Source of the DNA: Rhynchonema sp. JSB1_4
Taxonomy: Eukaryota; Nematoda; Chromadorea; Monhysterida; Xyalidae
Direction: 5' to 3'
Assembly: GCA_030248065.1 (NCBI GenBank)
Contig: JASAMV010000158.1
Coordinates: 141,357-205,356, forward strand
Length of the DNA: 64,000 nucleotides
Within the stretch, counting starts at the first letter, position 1. Each line of letters starts with the position of its first letter. A program made the translations under genes and the position numbers. The notes beneath the pieces were generated by a model. The model was not told the origin of the DNA and made no database searches. It saw only the letters and a list, made by a program, of their open reading frames with translations. Below, piece by piece: positions 37,842 through 50,400 of this stretch.

Positions 37842-38855
37842 TACTTTGGTGAACTACGTTATGGTTCAGGGAATTTGTGAAGACCAAAGGTACCGGTCTC
37901 AGTGAGCGGACAGCATCAACATAATATTCGCGATTCGCAAAAACGACGCCGACTATCCTGTCCTGAGTTTGACTGGTATTTTGTTGACATACCGTCCTAT
38001 CCAGGGCACATAGTCTAATAAAACAACAAACAACAGCTGAAGTAACTTTTTTGAATTTTATAGCGAACACAATGATTGCATCAAAAGGCATTTCATTACT
38101 GAACACTGACACAAACAACATGCTTCAGCTTCAGTCGATAACATTAAACCGAGAGACTCCGATTCCGTTATTTCGCATGCTAAAACGTAGCTTTTATGCT
38201 GGGGGTGGAGTTGTCTTGCACCAGGCGGCCCAGTATCCAGGTAAAACAGCTAATGCAAATTATTATCAGACATTTCGTCTTATTCAATAGTCTGATGACC
38301 ACGCTGGGCTTTGGCAGAGGGACACAACAATGTGAACATTATGACTTGAAATTGGAATACTTCACAGCTGACGCACTAAATCAGCAGCACGGAAACCTCA
38401 ATCAATCAGTTATGCCGGCACGGCCACACAAACTGCACTTGACTCGCGACATTTTGGCTTATGCACAGGACGGGAGGGGCCAAAGATTTCACACAGGCGA
38501 ATGAAGTCGCTACAAGCAATTCAGAAATACAATTGAAAGCCGGTGCGTAATGCTGCTGATCTTTGACGTAAATACAGTGCAGCGTTTTGTCTGAGCTTCA
38601 TATGCTCAGGTGTACAATAAAATAAAAACAGGTTGCAATGTAAAGGTTTTCTACACGTCCCCGCTTTGTGTGTTTTGTAGCATATAGAAAAAGCTTTTAG
38701 GCTGTGTGAAATACAATGTGAAGATGCCATGCTACCGGGACAGAAGTCAAGAATGATGGCGAGAACAAACTGATCAAATTACTGACAGCTGATTGTGCCG
38801 GGATAATCAGACGGTAGATTGCCTGCTGGTCTATGCCTGTGCTCACATCAACGGC
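37842..38855. other. Intergenic spacer, probable K2P promoter region
   Basis: Between the thioesterase-like stop and the first K2P ATG. Short frames only; an upstream non-coding or short coding first exon of the channel gene cannot be excluded. Confidence 0.5.
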
Positions 38856-41800
38856 ATGGCAGCGGGTGTTGAGATCGCACATGAGTTGGACTACATTGAT
38901 GCCGAGTCGCAACCTCCGCCCGATCCGGAGCCCTCGGACGATGACCAAAATGATTCGCAGCCTTCTCCATGTATCGAGAAATTGGCGATAGCATGGACGT
39001 GGATTAAGGCAGTACTCACATTCCTCAAGCCGTTCATTGTTGCATCGATTTATTCCATGATCGGCGCCGGACTGTTCATATATTACGAACACGATGTGGA
39101 CTTGGCAGCGAAGAGGGCAACAAGGGACGCACAAATGATTGCGAGGAAGAAATTCGTGTATGATATCCATAAGGTGCGTCAAACATATTGTTGAGTTCAT
39201 CGAAACGCAATATTGAAGTCTCACTTGGTCAACGTTCTCAAGTATGCATATACAGGTTCTATACCACATGCATCCACAATACGCCGACCAGAACATTCGC
39301 CAAGCGATTCGACGATACGACACTGCATTGGACATTGGCGATGGACTAGCACCGTTGGAGAGTGACTGGACGTTATGGAATGCGTTGCTGTTTGCCGCCA
39401 CTATATACACAACGATCGGTTAGTTTTTGCCTGAATGTGTTTGCAAAGAACTAACTGCGCAAATACAGATCAAACTGTTGACAGGTTACGGCAATATGGC
39501 GTGCGTCACGCGTGGCGGTCGATTGGCCACCATCTTCTACGCCATCGTCGGTCTGCCGCTGATGTTCTCGGTGCTGAACGACCTCGGTACATCGTTGCTG
39601 CAGTTTGTGAAGACCAGCGTTATTGTGGTCGAACATCGATGGAGTCACGCACGTAAGTGTTATAACCTGAATGTACGTTGTTATGTACTGCGTGTGTGAT
39701 GTGATGTGACACATCATACCGTATGTGTGCTACAAGCATCTGAAGCTCAAGAATCTAGGCTCATCAATTAGCTTGGCTGTTATGGCAGTGAAGTTACATA
39801 TGTAGTTGAAAGTGGTCTGTTGTCACAACACTGTTGTGCGTGCACTAAGCTGTACCCGATTCGTTGCAGGCTGGTTCGTCACCACACACGCCCGTCGTCT
39901 CTATCGACGTTTCCATCGATCGCGGTCCGGCAACCTTCAAGCAATGCTACTGGACGATTCGGTGCCGCTCACCGCCATCGTGTCATTGCCACCGGAGAAG
40001 GCCGCTGAGTTGGATCTGTTGGTGGACAAACGGGATAAGGTCTGTGAGCGATCTAGCCAGATACATGTGTAAGGGGGAACTCAGGTAAAATCCAGAAAGA
40101 GCTTGCATACAAAGATACAAAACATTTCCGGGCTCCGGAAATATATCCGGAAAACGCAAAATTTACGTGCAAAGATAATGCCGCATGTAGTTTTCGCGAT
40201 ACAACTGCCCATCAACCAATCCAAATATTGAATTTCAAGGAGGAAGAAGAGATGCCCGTTGACGACGGTCAACCGCCAGTGCTGGTTTCGTTCATAGTCA
40301 CCATTTCATGGCTGTTCCTTTGCGCTGGCATATTTCTGCTCTGGGAATCTTGGTCGTATTTCGACTCGTTTTACTTCTTTTTCATCAGCTTGACTACCAT
40401 AGGTTGGTTTCCTCAACAGGTTATGTACTTTTTCTTTGTTATCAAAGGCTGCAATGGCGCACAAATCCTCGGTATTTACGGCCCAATACGTGTACCTACG
40501 AATAAATTTGTGGGTTCGAAACCAACCACAGCAAAACAAACGCAGTTGTTTCTGCTAGTTACCAGCCACAGGTGCAAAGAACACCAACCTCCTTTGTAGG
40601 TCTGGGTGATATCACGCCATCGTACCCCCAATACGCCATGCTTACATTTCCACTGGTGTTAATCGGTCTAGCGCTCGTCAGCGTCAGTTTCAACGTGCTG
40701 AGCGAACAACTCGAGTTGATTTACATGAATCTGCTCCGTTCACTGCTGGACGACTACACCAACACAGTGTCGGGTGGGGATCAGGACCAACAGAAACAGA
40801 CGCGGACTGGTATCGGCATAATGGGAAAGTTCAAGAAAACGGCGGTCACAAAGGTGCTCATGCCGCTTATGAGGTTCGTGTGTAAATTTCACATCCCACC
40901 CTCATTTTTGTACGTTCATTGCATTTGACGGCCAAAATTTTCAGCAAAGACACCCGTGAATCGGTGATGCAGAAATTCCAAGAGGAGGCGAAAGCACAAG
41001 GCATCCAACTGCCGGCAGCGTTGACGATGCTGGACGACAGCGGACTGCCGTCGATCATGAACGTCGACCAGGAACACTTACAATCGTGGATCACCGAACA
41101 AGAGGAACATTTGGAGAAACAGATTGGTGAAACATCAGTCGAATGTCAGACCGACAAGCCACCGATGATCTCTAGTGAGTGCCAAACGGTGATAACCGGC
41201 GAATACAGTCACGATGAGGAGAAGGGGCCACCGAAGGTCGATCAGGACACTCGGGGCACGCAGACGGACAAACTGGACACGATCGACAAAGCTGTTTATG
41301 TCAAGATCGACCCTGGCACTTCGACGGCGATGCAGACGGAGATGAGCTGTTTTGGAGCGCAGAACCGGCAGAATCAGGTGATGCTTCGCTGACGTGAAAC
41401 AATGGGTAATACGAAATTTGGTGGTTGGTCACTTTTTGTGTTACGGAATTGAGAAATGCACTTGAATAGATCATTTCGACTGTCGCATTTTAGTGGTCGG
41501 AAGTAAGGGCATCAACAAACACCGAAATGTCCCTATGAAGTCTAGTCACGTGACCAAGACAAGCGCTGGCCGAACCGACCACCAAATTTATCTCGCCGTC
41601 AATTTCCGTTGACATGGTGAATCATCGAGCAGATGTTTCAGACCGACCTATTATTAACGGGCGAAAAGAAGGAGATGGTTGACGAGGGCATCCAAACGGG
41701 CATATTGGCTCGAATACAGCACATGATGCCCAAAACACAGACAACAACATCGACCGATGTATTAACGGAACGACTAAAAGGCGAAAAACAGGACGTGAAA

Positions 41801-41968
41801 AGGAAGGGCTCGGAAGCGGAAGTAAAGAGGAGCGTTGGACAACTCAAATCTCAATTCGATCAGGCCGCCAAAGTCAAGAAAAGGTCGTCGGACCCTGAAG
41901 CTGCCGAATCGTCAGCGGGATCTTCCAGATCCGTTAGAAAATTCGGCGTGCTTGACGAGCCGCCCTGA
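38856..41968 (+). CDS. Two-pore-domain (K2P/TWK) potassium channel, 674 aa
   Basis: Background K+ channel. Exons: 38856-39173, 39256-39418, 39485-39652, 39870-40039, 40240-40402, 40600-40873, 40945-41377, 41633-41968; total 2025 nt, phases consistent. Acidic proline-rich N-terminus, TM1 (IVASIYSMIGAGLFIYY), pore 1 with filter TTIGYGN (split by an intron after the second Thr-Ile), TM2, a long loop, TM3 (LVSFIVTISWLFLCAGIFLL), pore 2 with TTIGLGD (also split), TM4, and a long cytosolic tail of about 290 residues. The tail repeats ECQTD/GTQTD/AMQTE-like units, a feature of several nematode TWK tails. The start is the first ATG of the exon; an upstream exon is possible. No lesion seen. Confidence 0.92.
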
Positions 41969-43061
41969 ACTATTGCGAGTCATTGATTGATGTGTTTCGG
42001 AGTAAAATGATTGAAGTTGGGAAAACGAAACTGCACGTTTTTCAATACACGAGCGAAGTTCCAGCAAAACTGCCGATCCCAGAACCTCACAGTTTGAAAA
42101 AAACTTCTTGTTGTACCCATTTGAATGTAATGCCTCTGTGGTTGTTCAGATATCTATTACAGTTAATCTGCGTTCTATCGACACTAACTAATGAAGATCA
42201 TTGAAACAACGATAGACCTAGTCGATCGACAGAAGTATGACATTCGCAGTTTGTGTTCTTCTTATCCTACAGAAGCATTGCATGACAAGCACTTTACACA
42301 AACTAGACCACGAAATGGCCGGTATCAAACTTGGCGATCGGATCCGACCGAATTTGCCTTACTAAATGTGTTCGAAATTAACGACATTTTGAGATTTCAC
42401 CGTGCCACTCATAGGACTTAAAATTGCAAGATTTTACAAGTGGAAATTGCTCTAAGATATCAGGCAGGTTGCACTAAATGTTGTTCGAAAAACTATAGCC
42501 ACTCGTCTCAAACCAGCATAAACGGTGTTCTCAGAAAGTTGATTAACAATTGTCACTGGTGAAAGGCTCGTGGCACCAGTGAAGCCCAAAACACCTTCAA
42601 ACAAGAAATGTCATGCCACCAAATACGGCCTATCAGATACCGATTTCATACCGCGCAATTCCGAAACTCTATGGTAAATTTCTGAATTCACTGCCGTACA
42701 GTGAAGAACGATCCATACTTAATGTCCAGATTCAAACCCGACAAATCGACTTTTGAAACATTCATCGGGCAACAGACACACGCGCAGCTTGTCAGCCAGC
42801 CATTCAGCTGTGCACAATGTTTCAGAACTGCGCGTGGTTAGCTTTCGGGTTTAGACGAGGACATTAACTATGGCGCGTATTTTACTGCACGGCAGTGAAT
42901 TTAGAAATTTAACACGCCTGAACACCTCAACATCGGCACCATACACATCTCAGCATGGACAATCTGCAAAAAAAACAACCTATAACCTGAGGTCGTCATA
43001 TAGCACCAGATTGCAGAACAGCAAACACAACATGTTGAGTTCTGAATGGCACACTAAACTA
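41969..43061. other. Intergenic, tail-to-tail spacer
   Basis: Lies between the 3' ends of the K2P gene (+) and thioesterase-like copy 2 (-). No supportable gene or repeat seen. Confidence 0.6.
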
Positions 43062-46000
43062 TCACAGTTTGCTTCGTTCCAACCACACATCACTTGCATC
43101 TCGCATTGGTACGGGCTCACCAAGAGTCTCAGCAAAAAACTCTCGCAAAATTTTCCACATTTTGACCTGAGCAGCGGCGTGGCCTTCTGATGTTCCACCC
43201 CAGAGCATGTGACGACCTAAAGTTGCGTGTAGTTGAGTTGAACAGAACAGTGCACTGTACATACTGTATGTAACCAACCAACAACTTTGTGCCAGGTTGA
43301 TGCAGCATGCGGAATGTAAGGTGGCTCCAGCAGATGTCCGGCGTTGGCAAACTCCTCCACACGGACACGACCATCGGTGTGACATGCAAAGACAACGAAC
43401 TGTATAACACTTGGTGATCGTAAACCACAGACAGAAGAGGAAAGAGACAGACAACAGGAACAGACACAGGACCAACCAAAACACAAACCCCAAAAAAAAA
43501 ACAACACCACCAAAAAAAACAAAAAAACCACGATGAAACAGCATTCCAGACCGACCAGCTTTAATGGATCGTGCGAGCAGGCTTTTGGCTGACGACAATG
43601 CGTTGGCACTTTGGTCATCGGCCGATGCCAACAGCAGGAAACGCCGATCGGGTGGGGCACACTCGATTGGTAGTTCGGTTCGGTCATCCACCTGGCAACA
43701 ATTGCTGATGTTTCAAACTGTGCTGCGTGATATGGTTGTCGTTCACACGCAGGTGACATTGGTCAAGGCACGATAGGGAATACCAATCCTGTTTATAGTG
43801 ACACCGAATTTTTTTTGGAACGACACCTTTTGGTTTTCAGTGTGTTGTTAGCCTCCAGCTTCAGTAATGGACCACTCAATACAATGAGTATTTGTTTATG
43901 GTGGGCCAAGATACCGGGCCTCGATCATGTCACTGTGAACAGGGGAAACTGTATTTACGAGTTACATCAGTTGTTGAGTACAAGCCACTGATGGTATTAG
44001 CAGCAAGCAGTAAGCACATGTATTCAACTCACCTTTACAGTTTCGAGATACGGTCGATAGATGAGTACCTTTCGCTCATCGACGCCGTACAGTTTTTGCA
44101 GTAGTTCCAGATCACCCCTGAATTTGCAAGAAAGCATGTGAACGCCACATCTGGTTCAAATGATGACTTACGGTCCTGGAACGGGGAATTTCTTGCCATC
44201 GACTTGGATCGGAAAGAATGCGTCCCAGAAATTATACCCATTGATCCACGCCACTGATTTCACCTGAAAGGCGAGGGTGTGTATGCATACCACCGACCAA
44301 CGTTTATCGGCAGTATTTTACAGTCTAGTGGGGTTCGCATCGTACTGGAAATTGTTACATCTCTTTGAACAGCCACTGTGTTTATTTTTTCCACCGCTGT
44401 TTTGTCCGCCACGTCACAGACTGAGTTCTGTGCTGAGAAGACTTCAACACATCAACAATTCCCGCGGGATATTCCCGCGCGGGAAGCAAAGTGAAAGAAG
44501 TCGGATTTCCAGTAAAAAGTCGCGGGAAATGGAGCAGGTACGGGAAATTTGCGAGAAATCAAACTTCCTCTTCTGGCGGCGAAGGGGATTGGCACAGTTT
44601 TCGAAAGCACTTCTCGCAGGAAAAAGGAAATGGTAGGATTTTCAAAAAAAAGCTTCCCCCGCGAAACGGGAGGTGCATTTCCCACAAAATTCCTTTCATT
44701 TCCCACAAAATTCCTTTCCCGCGGGACGTAAAATCCCGCGCGAACTTTAGTCTAGCAGTTTGCCCCTCGACATGCGGGAGATTTGTCATGTACGGTCGCT
44801 GCAAATATTCGCAACATGGAGTGATTAGGTTAACGGTAGATTACGGGCCAAAATGTCGGCCAAAAAACGGACAATCAATAGTGGGTACACTGTATCACAT
44901 TGCAATTGCCACCTACATTTTCACACTTCACGCCGGCCATGAGTGCAATGGACGCACCCAGTGACACGCCAATCATGCCAACACCGTCGGGCGCGTGCAC
45001 TTCTGGGCGAGACTGCAGGTAGTTGATGGCTTCCTGAAACATCACCACAATCTGAATGGTGCAGCGTGTTTTCGGTTGCACCCGTTCGACCTGTGGTGCA
45101 CTAGGCATCGTAAACAAAAATGCTAAAAACACATGCGAGCTCGTTTTATGCTGGTCTCGCAAGGCTGGATATGTTATAGTAAGTTTCTAATTTCGTTGCC
45201 TCACGCAGTTTTACAGACGCAGGGAAACTCCCGTTCGAAGTCGAGGCAGGCAACAAGCTCAACACACAGTCAACAAGCCACGCAGCTGACACACACACAG
45301 CTTGTGCGACTGAAACATTCGAAACGCACACGAGCCAGCTGCGTGGCTTGTTGACTGTGTGTTGAGCTTGTTACCTGCCTCGACTTCGAACGGGAGTTTC
45401 CCTGCGTCCGTAAAAATGCATGAGGCAACGAAATTGGAAATTTACTATACCATTTCCAATGTTACCAGTATCAGACGCCAGAAATACTTCGAGAATTGAT
45501 AAACAAAACGCTGTTTCCACGATACAGTCGGATGGACAAATGTTTTGCGAACAAAACAAAGCTGTGACAGTGTTTTGAAGCAGTGACGAGTTCACCAAAT
45601 TAGTCTCCTAAAATAAAGAAGCTTTAAACCTGAAAATAGTCCAGCGACAAATCTTCCAAACTCGGAGTGTCTTTGTATCCGAAATACGCGAGCGAGAGCA
45701 CCACGAACCTTGAATAATTCAAATCACTGACTTCATTTCAGGGATACTGTTGCAGGCTCATGGTTCAGCAGAGCTACAATCTGATGTATTTTAAGTTCAA
45801 ATGGCTCATGGACACACAAGACCCAGCCGCACTTTAATCAGATATTTCCCTCCCTAAGCCACATACCCATGACTAGCGAGCAATGCAGCGCGATGTTGTA
45901 CGAGTCCGCCAGCAGTGCCGAACAGATCGATACAGGCAGGTGCTGGTCTCGGTCCGGTCGTGTGACTTTTTGGCACAAACAGTCCGCCACGCACACGACC

Positions 46001-46614
46001 CACACACACTTCGTGCCTTGAAACATCAGGGTGCATAAAGTGTCGATGCAGTTGGCAACGAGCCAGACAAGGATCATCAATCGATATCGATTTTGTGTGA
46101 TCGTCGTACACCGACAACGTGTAGATGATGGCGTGTGAAACATCACGGGGCAACAGACGCAGCCCGGCACGTTGCGAGGGACTTTGATGCAACGACCAGA
46201 AGAGACCCATCGGGTGCACACCTGTGATCGGTGGGAAAAGAAACTGGAACGAAAATTCCGTGAAAGTGAAACACACCACACCAACCCGAATACGATCCCC
46301 CCACTGATCTGGCAGTGGTCAGATCGACATTGCCACCATTGTCGGCCACGTAGTGCGCTGATGACTCGAATCTGCCACTAGAGTGCTCCACAAATGCCGA
46401 TATGGTGATGGGTTGACCTGCACAAAAGTAAATCCGAATTGGGATATGAACTGAGGCATCAAAGTTTGCCATGTGGAACCCAAAAAACAAACCAATTCCA
46501 AACTCAAATACCTGGTTTCAACTGCGTCACGCCAATTTGCAGCGGAGTATCGAACATGCTCGATTGGCCGGGGGCAACCAGGATTTTTGCCAATCTGGCC
46601 ATTGCGAGTCTCAT
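43062..46614 (-). CDS. Acyl-CoA thioesterase / BAAT-like hydrolase, copy 2, 440 aa
   Basis: Paralogue of the gene at 34448-37841, inverted. Exons: 46614-46512, 46417-46286, 46221-45867, 45708-45630, 45033-44917, 44263-44172, 44117-44069, 43691-43556, 43383-43279, 43216-43062; total 1323 nt. Five exons have exactly the same length as in copy 1. Nucleophile elbow GVSLGA, acid loop LLLASADDQS, His in NAGHLLEPPYIPHA, so catalytic residues are kept. Exon 3 is 98% identical to copy 1 but other exons are much more diverged. It lacks copy-1 exon 7 and has an extra intron (43692-44068). The acceptor for the ninth exon reads CAT instead of CAG at 43386-43384; only that position keeps frame. It could be a lesion or a sequencing error. 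Confidence 0.8.
45184..45450. mobile_element. About 267-bp foldback element in copy-2 intron 4
   Basis: Arms of about 120 bp are near-perfect complements (outer AATTTCGTTGCCTCA; inner GCCACGCAGCTG / CAGCTGCGTGGC). A GAAACATT motif lies at the centre. The same motif family forms the acceptor of this intron at 45035. Confidence 0.82.
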
Positions 46615-47443
46615 TGTCCAAAGAAAATCGGATACAAACAAACATTTGAAAAAAACGGCATGAACATGAAACCAAGAGATAGTCAGCGGCAACACCTGTC
46701 ATTGTACCAGCAGATTAACAAAAACAAAGTTTGGAACATTTTTATATTAAATTTGTACGGTTTATAAAAAATTCATCAATAACAGTATGGGAATTATGTA
46801 ATTCTTTCGTGCTGTCGTTTATAAAGCAGACCGGCGCGCTATGTGACATCATATGTAAGACAACTCAATAGAATCACATCATCTGATAAACAAAAATAAA
46901 TAACAATAAATCACAAAAAGGGGAAAAAACAATTTCATAAAACATGCTGCCCTGTGTTAGATCGCATTCGCAAGCAAAGACTATTTTATAAAAATGTTAT
47001 GAAATGACGCTTTAGTGGTCAGCCACATAAGGAGAAACCACAACTCTGCTGAACAAAACACATTAAGAAAACAAGCCAAAATCAGGATCTAACTGCGAGC
47101 CGCTTTGTACAATATTGAACCCAGTCAATTTGACACGAACCATCGTCACTTAACGTTGACTGTGCTTGAATCCAACAAAAAGTACAACAATACCAGTTTT
47201 AATGTGAATACAACAGCAAAGCGCACAGATTGATCAGTTCAGCCACTTTTATGATCTAGGAAAATTGAATGATGCTCAATTAAGATGCATTTATAGCGAG
47301 CGTCTCTGTAATGAAATGAAACCCTCTATTTTGGGCGTTAACTTCCTGGGACACTCTGCACAGTGAACATCTGCAGTGTGACAGCATGAAAGGCACTGAT
47401 CATGTCACTATAAAGAGCGTAGTAGACTATGAAGTAAATAGCA
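46615..47443. other. AT-rich spacer, promoter of copy 2 and 3' flank of REPS-like gene
   Basis: About 830 bases of AT-rich sequence without open frames of note. It should contain the copy-2 promoter and the REPS-like 3' UTR. Confidence 0.55.
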
Positions 47444-50400
47444 TCACGATTTATTGCCGCCGCTGCCAGGGGCAGGCACCATTCCGTTGCTGGTCTGTTG
47501 TTGTTCACTAATTGTCTTGAATTCCTCCAATTTCATTTCGAGCTGTTTGCGCATTTGTATCCATCTGGCCAACTCGCGTTCTTTGTCCGTATTTGCCAAT
47601 CTCAGACATTCACATCGGCCTTTCCAGTCGAGCGGCATTGCGTCGTTCACCCCCGTTTCCAGTTCGTGCACTGAACCCGTCGTTGTTGCTGAAACAAATA
47701 CTGCGCACTGTTTTCACGTTGACCCCGGCGATCGGGCCGGTCTTTGATGCCACAAATATCGACTGGCGCTAGTTTCAAGAGGATTTATTCGTTGTCAAAC
47801 GCACTTTTCTCAAAATCGACCATATGCGCGAGTGTCGGCCTTCGCGTGATGCCCACGTCCGGTGCATCCGTGCCATCTGTCTGCGTCTGAACCTCACGCA
47901 GATCCAATGCCAGACCACGAACGTGATACGAACTGCCCTCGTTCGAAGTCGCTGCAACGATGCATTGTTTACTACGTACTCGCTTGAGAGAACTACAGCC
48001 ACACGGCTTGTTTTGTCAACTGTGGAGAACTGTTTGCAAACCGTCTAACTCTAAATTGCTCTACTTGTCATGTGTCAAACTATGAAATCCTAATTTAAAG
48101 AGTTTAGAAACTTCTGCGCGATCTTTGTTTACGATCGCGATTCATAACATGCTGTGCCTTCCAGCCCGAAAAATGTTTTCCTGCAGTGTATAAAACCGAC
48201 GGGTTCACGATAAGGTGATGCATCTCATCGCCTTCGGTCAGAAAATAAAACAACAACAAACACATAGAAAATAACAAAAAAAAACAGCTGAACCCCCTAC
48301 TACCGTCAATAGTGGCGGCACTCGATCCAATATCAGCATTGGTCGGTGTCGGTTTATCGGTTTGTCCAGCGCCCGGCAGTTTGCCGTGTGTCAGATCCAA
48401 CGAGGCCGAACGGGCGTGACCACCTCGATATGCAGGACGGGGTGGGGGCTTGGGCGGTGGACCTTTGCGTGTGGCTGGCGATAGAGGCAGTTTGCTAGCC
48501 AGTGATGTCGTGGCTGAGATAGCAAACGGCAGTTTAATTTGACGACAATAATTAACACAAAGTTTAAAGCTTTGCACCATATGAGACGTTCTTTACTCAC
48601 AATCGTTTGTACAATGAAAGGAAACCAACCAACCTAATTGCGTTGATGGTTGCTGTAGATGTACATTCTCAATTCGTTCATTTGACGCACTGAATTTGAC
48701 CGGCACTGGTTTCTCGACCGGAGGTGGCGCATTTGAGAATTCATGAAGCTGCATTCGTCAGGATTTTATGAACGAGAGTGAGAGACTAGGTGCCCCCAAT
48801 GACACGGAATGCTCTCCACAAACCTGCGGGCTGGCCCTCGGTTTTGTCTCGCCAACGGCTGCAGCTGCCCAGTTGTCTCTGGCAGTCACTTGATCCGACG
48901 TACCCAGTCCCCCTGCTGCTGATGGTGATGTTTCACCAGCTGAATCGGTCGCAACCGGTAATCGGGGAGGGGTTGGCGCTGGGGCAACATGGGCGGGCAG
49001 ATAGTCGGGCAGGGGAATGCCGCCCTGTGACAGAAGTTTATACATTTTTGAATTATGATTTGGGTTCATCAACACAACCATTGAAAGTCGATCAGTTCAA
49101 AAGCCTTTTGCTGCGCACGTTTATCCTCGGTTTTAAAACCAAGATTCAACGAAGCACAAAAAAGTGAAAAGCCAAAATATTATCAACTCACTTTTGTCAG
49201 CAGCACAATCAAATGGAAGGCAATACCAAATTCATCACAGTTCAGAAATCCGTCCTGAAACGAGCAACAGAATGCCGTTCTTGCCCCACTGTTCACTTTC
49301 AAGATGCAACCAACTTGATTAACATCAGCCAGCGCCCAGATTTTGCTGAGCGAGTCACGATCAAGGCTGGACTTTCGAAAGAACTCAATCACCTCAGGGT
49401 CTGCCCCGCGTAGGGCACCGCTCGCGTCCGGCATACCCTGAAATTACAAACGGGGCTGGGGAATGTAGAATATTTAGCTTATATCAAATGGTCAAAAATT
49501 CTAAAGCTTGAGCTGGGCCATCTATGCAACGCAGCGCAGGTGCGCATGAAAATCTTGGATTTATACACCAGGTAGGCACAATCGCTTGAAACTTTGACAA
49601 TTTTCACCTTACACTCTTGCATACGGGCATATCGATGGAAATTGCAAGAGGAAGGCGTTGATGCAAAGCACAGCTGGTTTTCTTCATAGCATAAAACAAT
49701 CAACACAGGATGTAAATAACTTACATATGTTTTCGTCATCAATCTGAGAAAGTGTGCCCTGTAGTATTGTCGTTGTTCATCTGTCATACAAAACGGGTCT
49801 TCATCCAGGGAGGGCACTTCGCTCGCTTCGCTTGTTGCGTCGTTTTCGATGAGATTGCGTGTCTCCAGATCAGACGAGGCCCCACCCAGCTCGCGCGACG
49901 TTTCCGAACGTGGATTGCGCGAATCTGATAACATTCCAAATCTCCGGTCCGGCCCGAACCAAAAGCCCAAAATCGCGGCCCGGCCCAACCTTGGGCCGGC
50001 CCGATTGCGACCTCTGGTAAAAACAAGTACTGGGATCTCAAATGTACACCTAGGTAAGAATAAATACTGTAACCTCAAATGTACTGTACCCAGGCGGTGT
50101 GGCCCCAGCCCTTGTGATCCATCCCATTTAGTAGCCCATCCACCGGATCGAACCCGGATACCTTTATTTTATTAGCATGGGACCCTTGAGCCTATCTCCA
50201 CCAAACCTGACGGATGGATCACCAGGTGGAGGAGCAGGAGTTGGAAACCAGAGTTATATGCAATCTTGGTCGGGCCGGGCGGGGTGGCCGGCCCGAAAAG
50301 GGTCGACATCATAGTATATCAACAAAGAATCGTAAAGTTTTTTAGCGATTCAGCAAGGCAAACATAGTGCCTGCCGAGTTGCCGACACCCATGTTTATCA

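Noticed and set aside
43062..43555. Single 209-aa minus-strand frame through thioesterase copy 2 with poly-Phe/Leu segment
   Set aside because: The middle is a read-through intron (poly-A/T tract); exon homology to copy 1 gives separate exons.
49479..50078. 199-aa minus-strand frame
   Set aside because: Only 49725-49924 is exon (REPS-like); the rest reads through intron sequence and a GGCCCGG repeat end.
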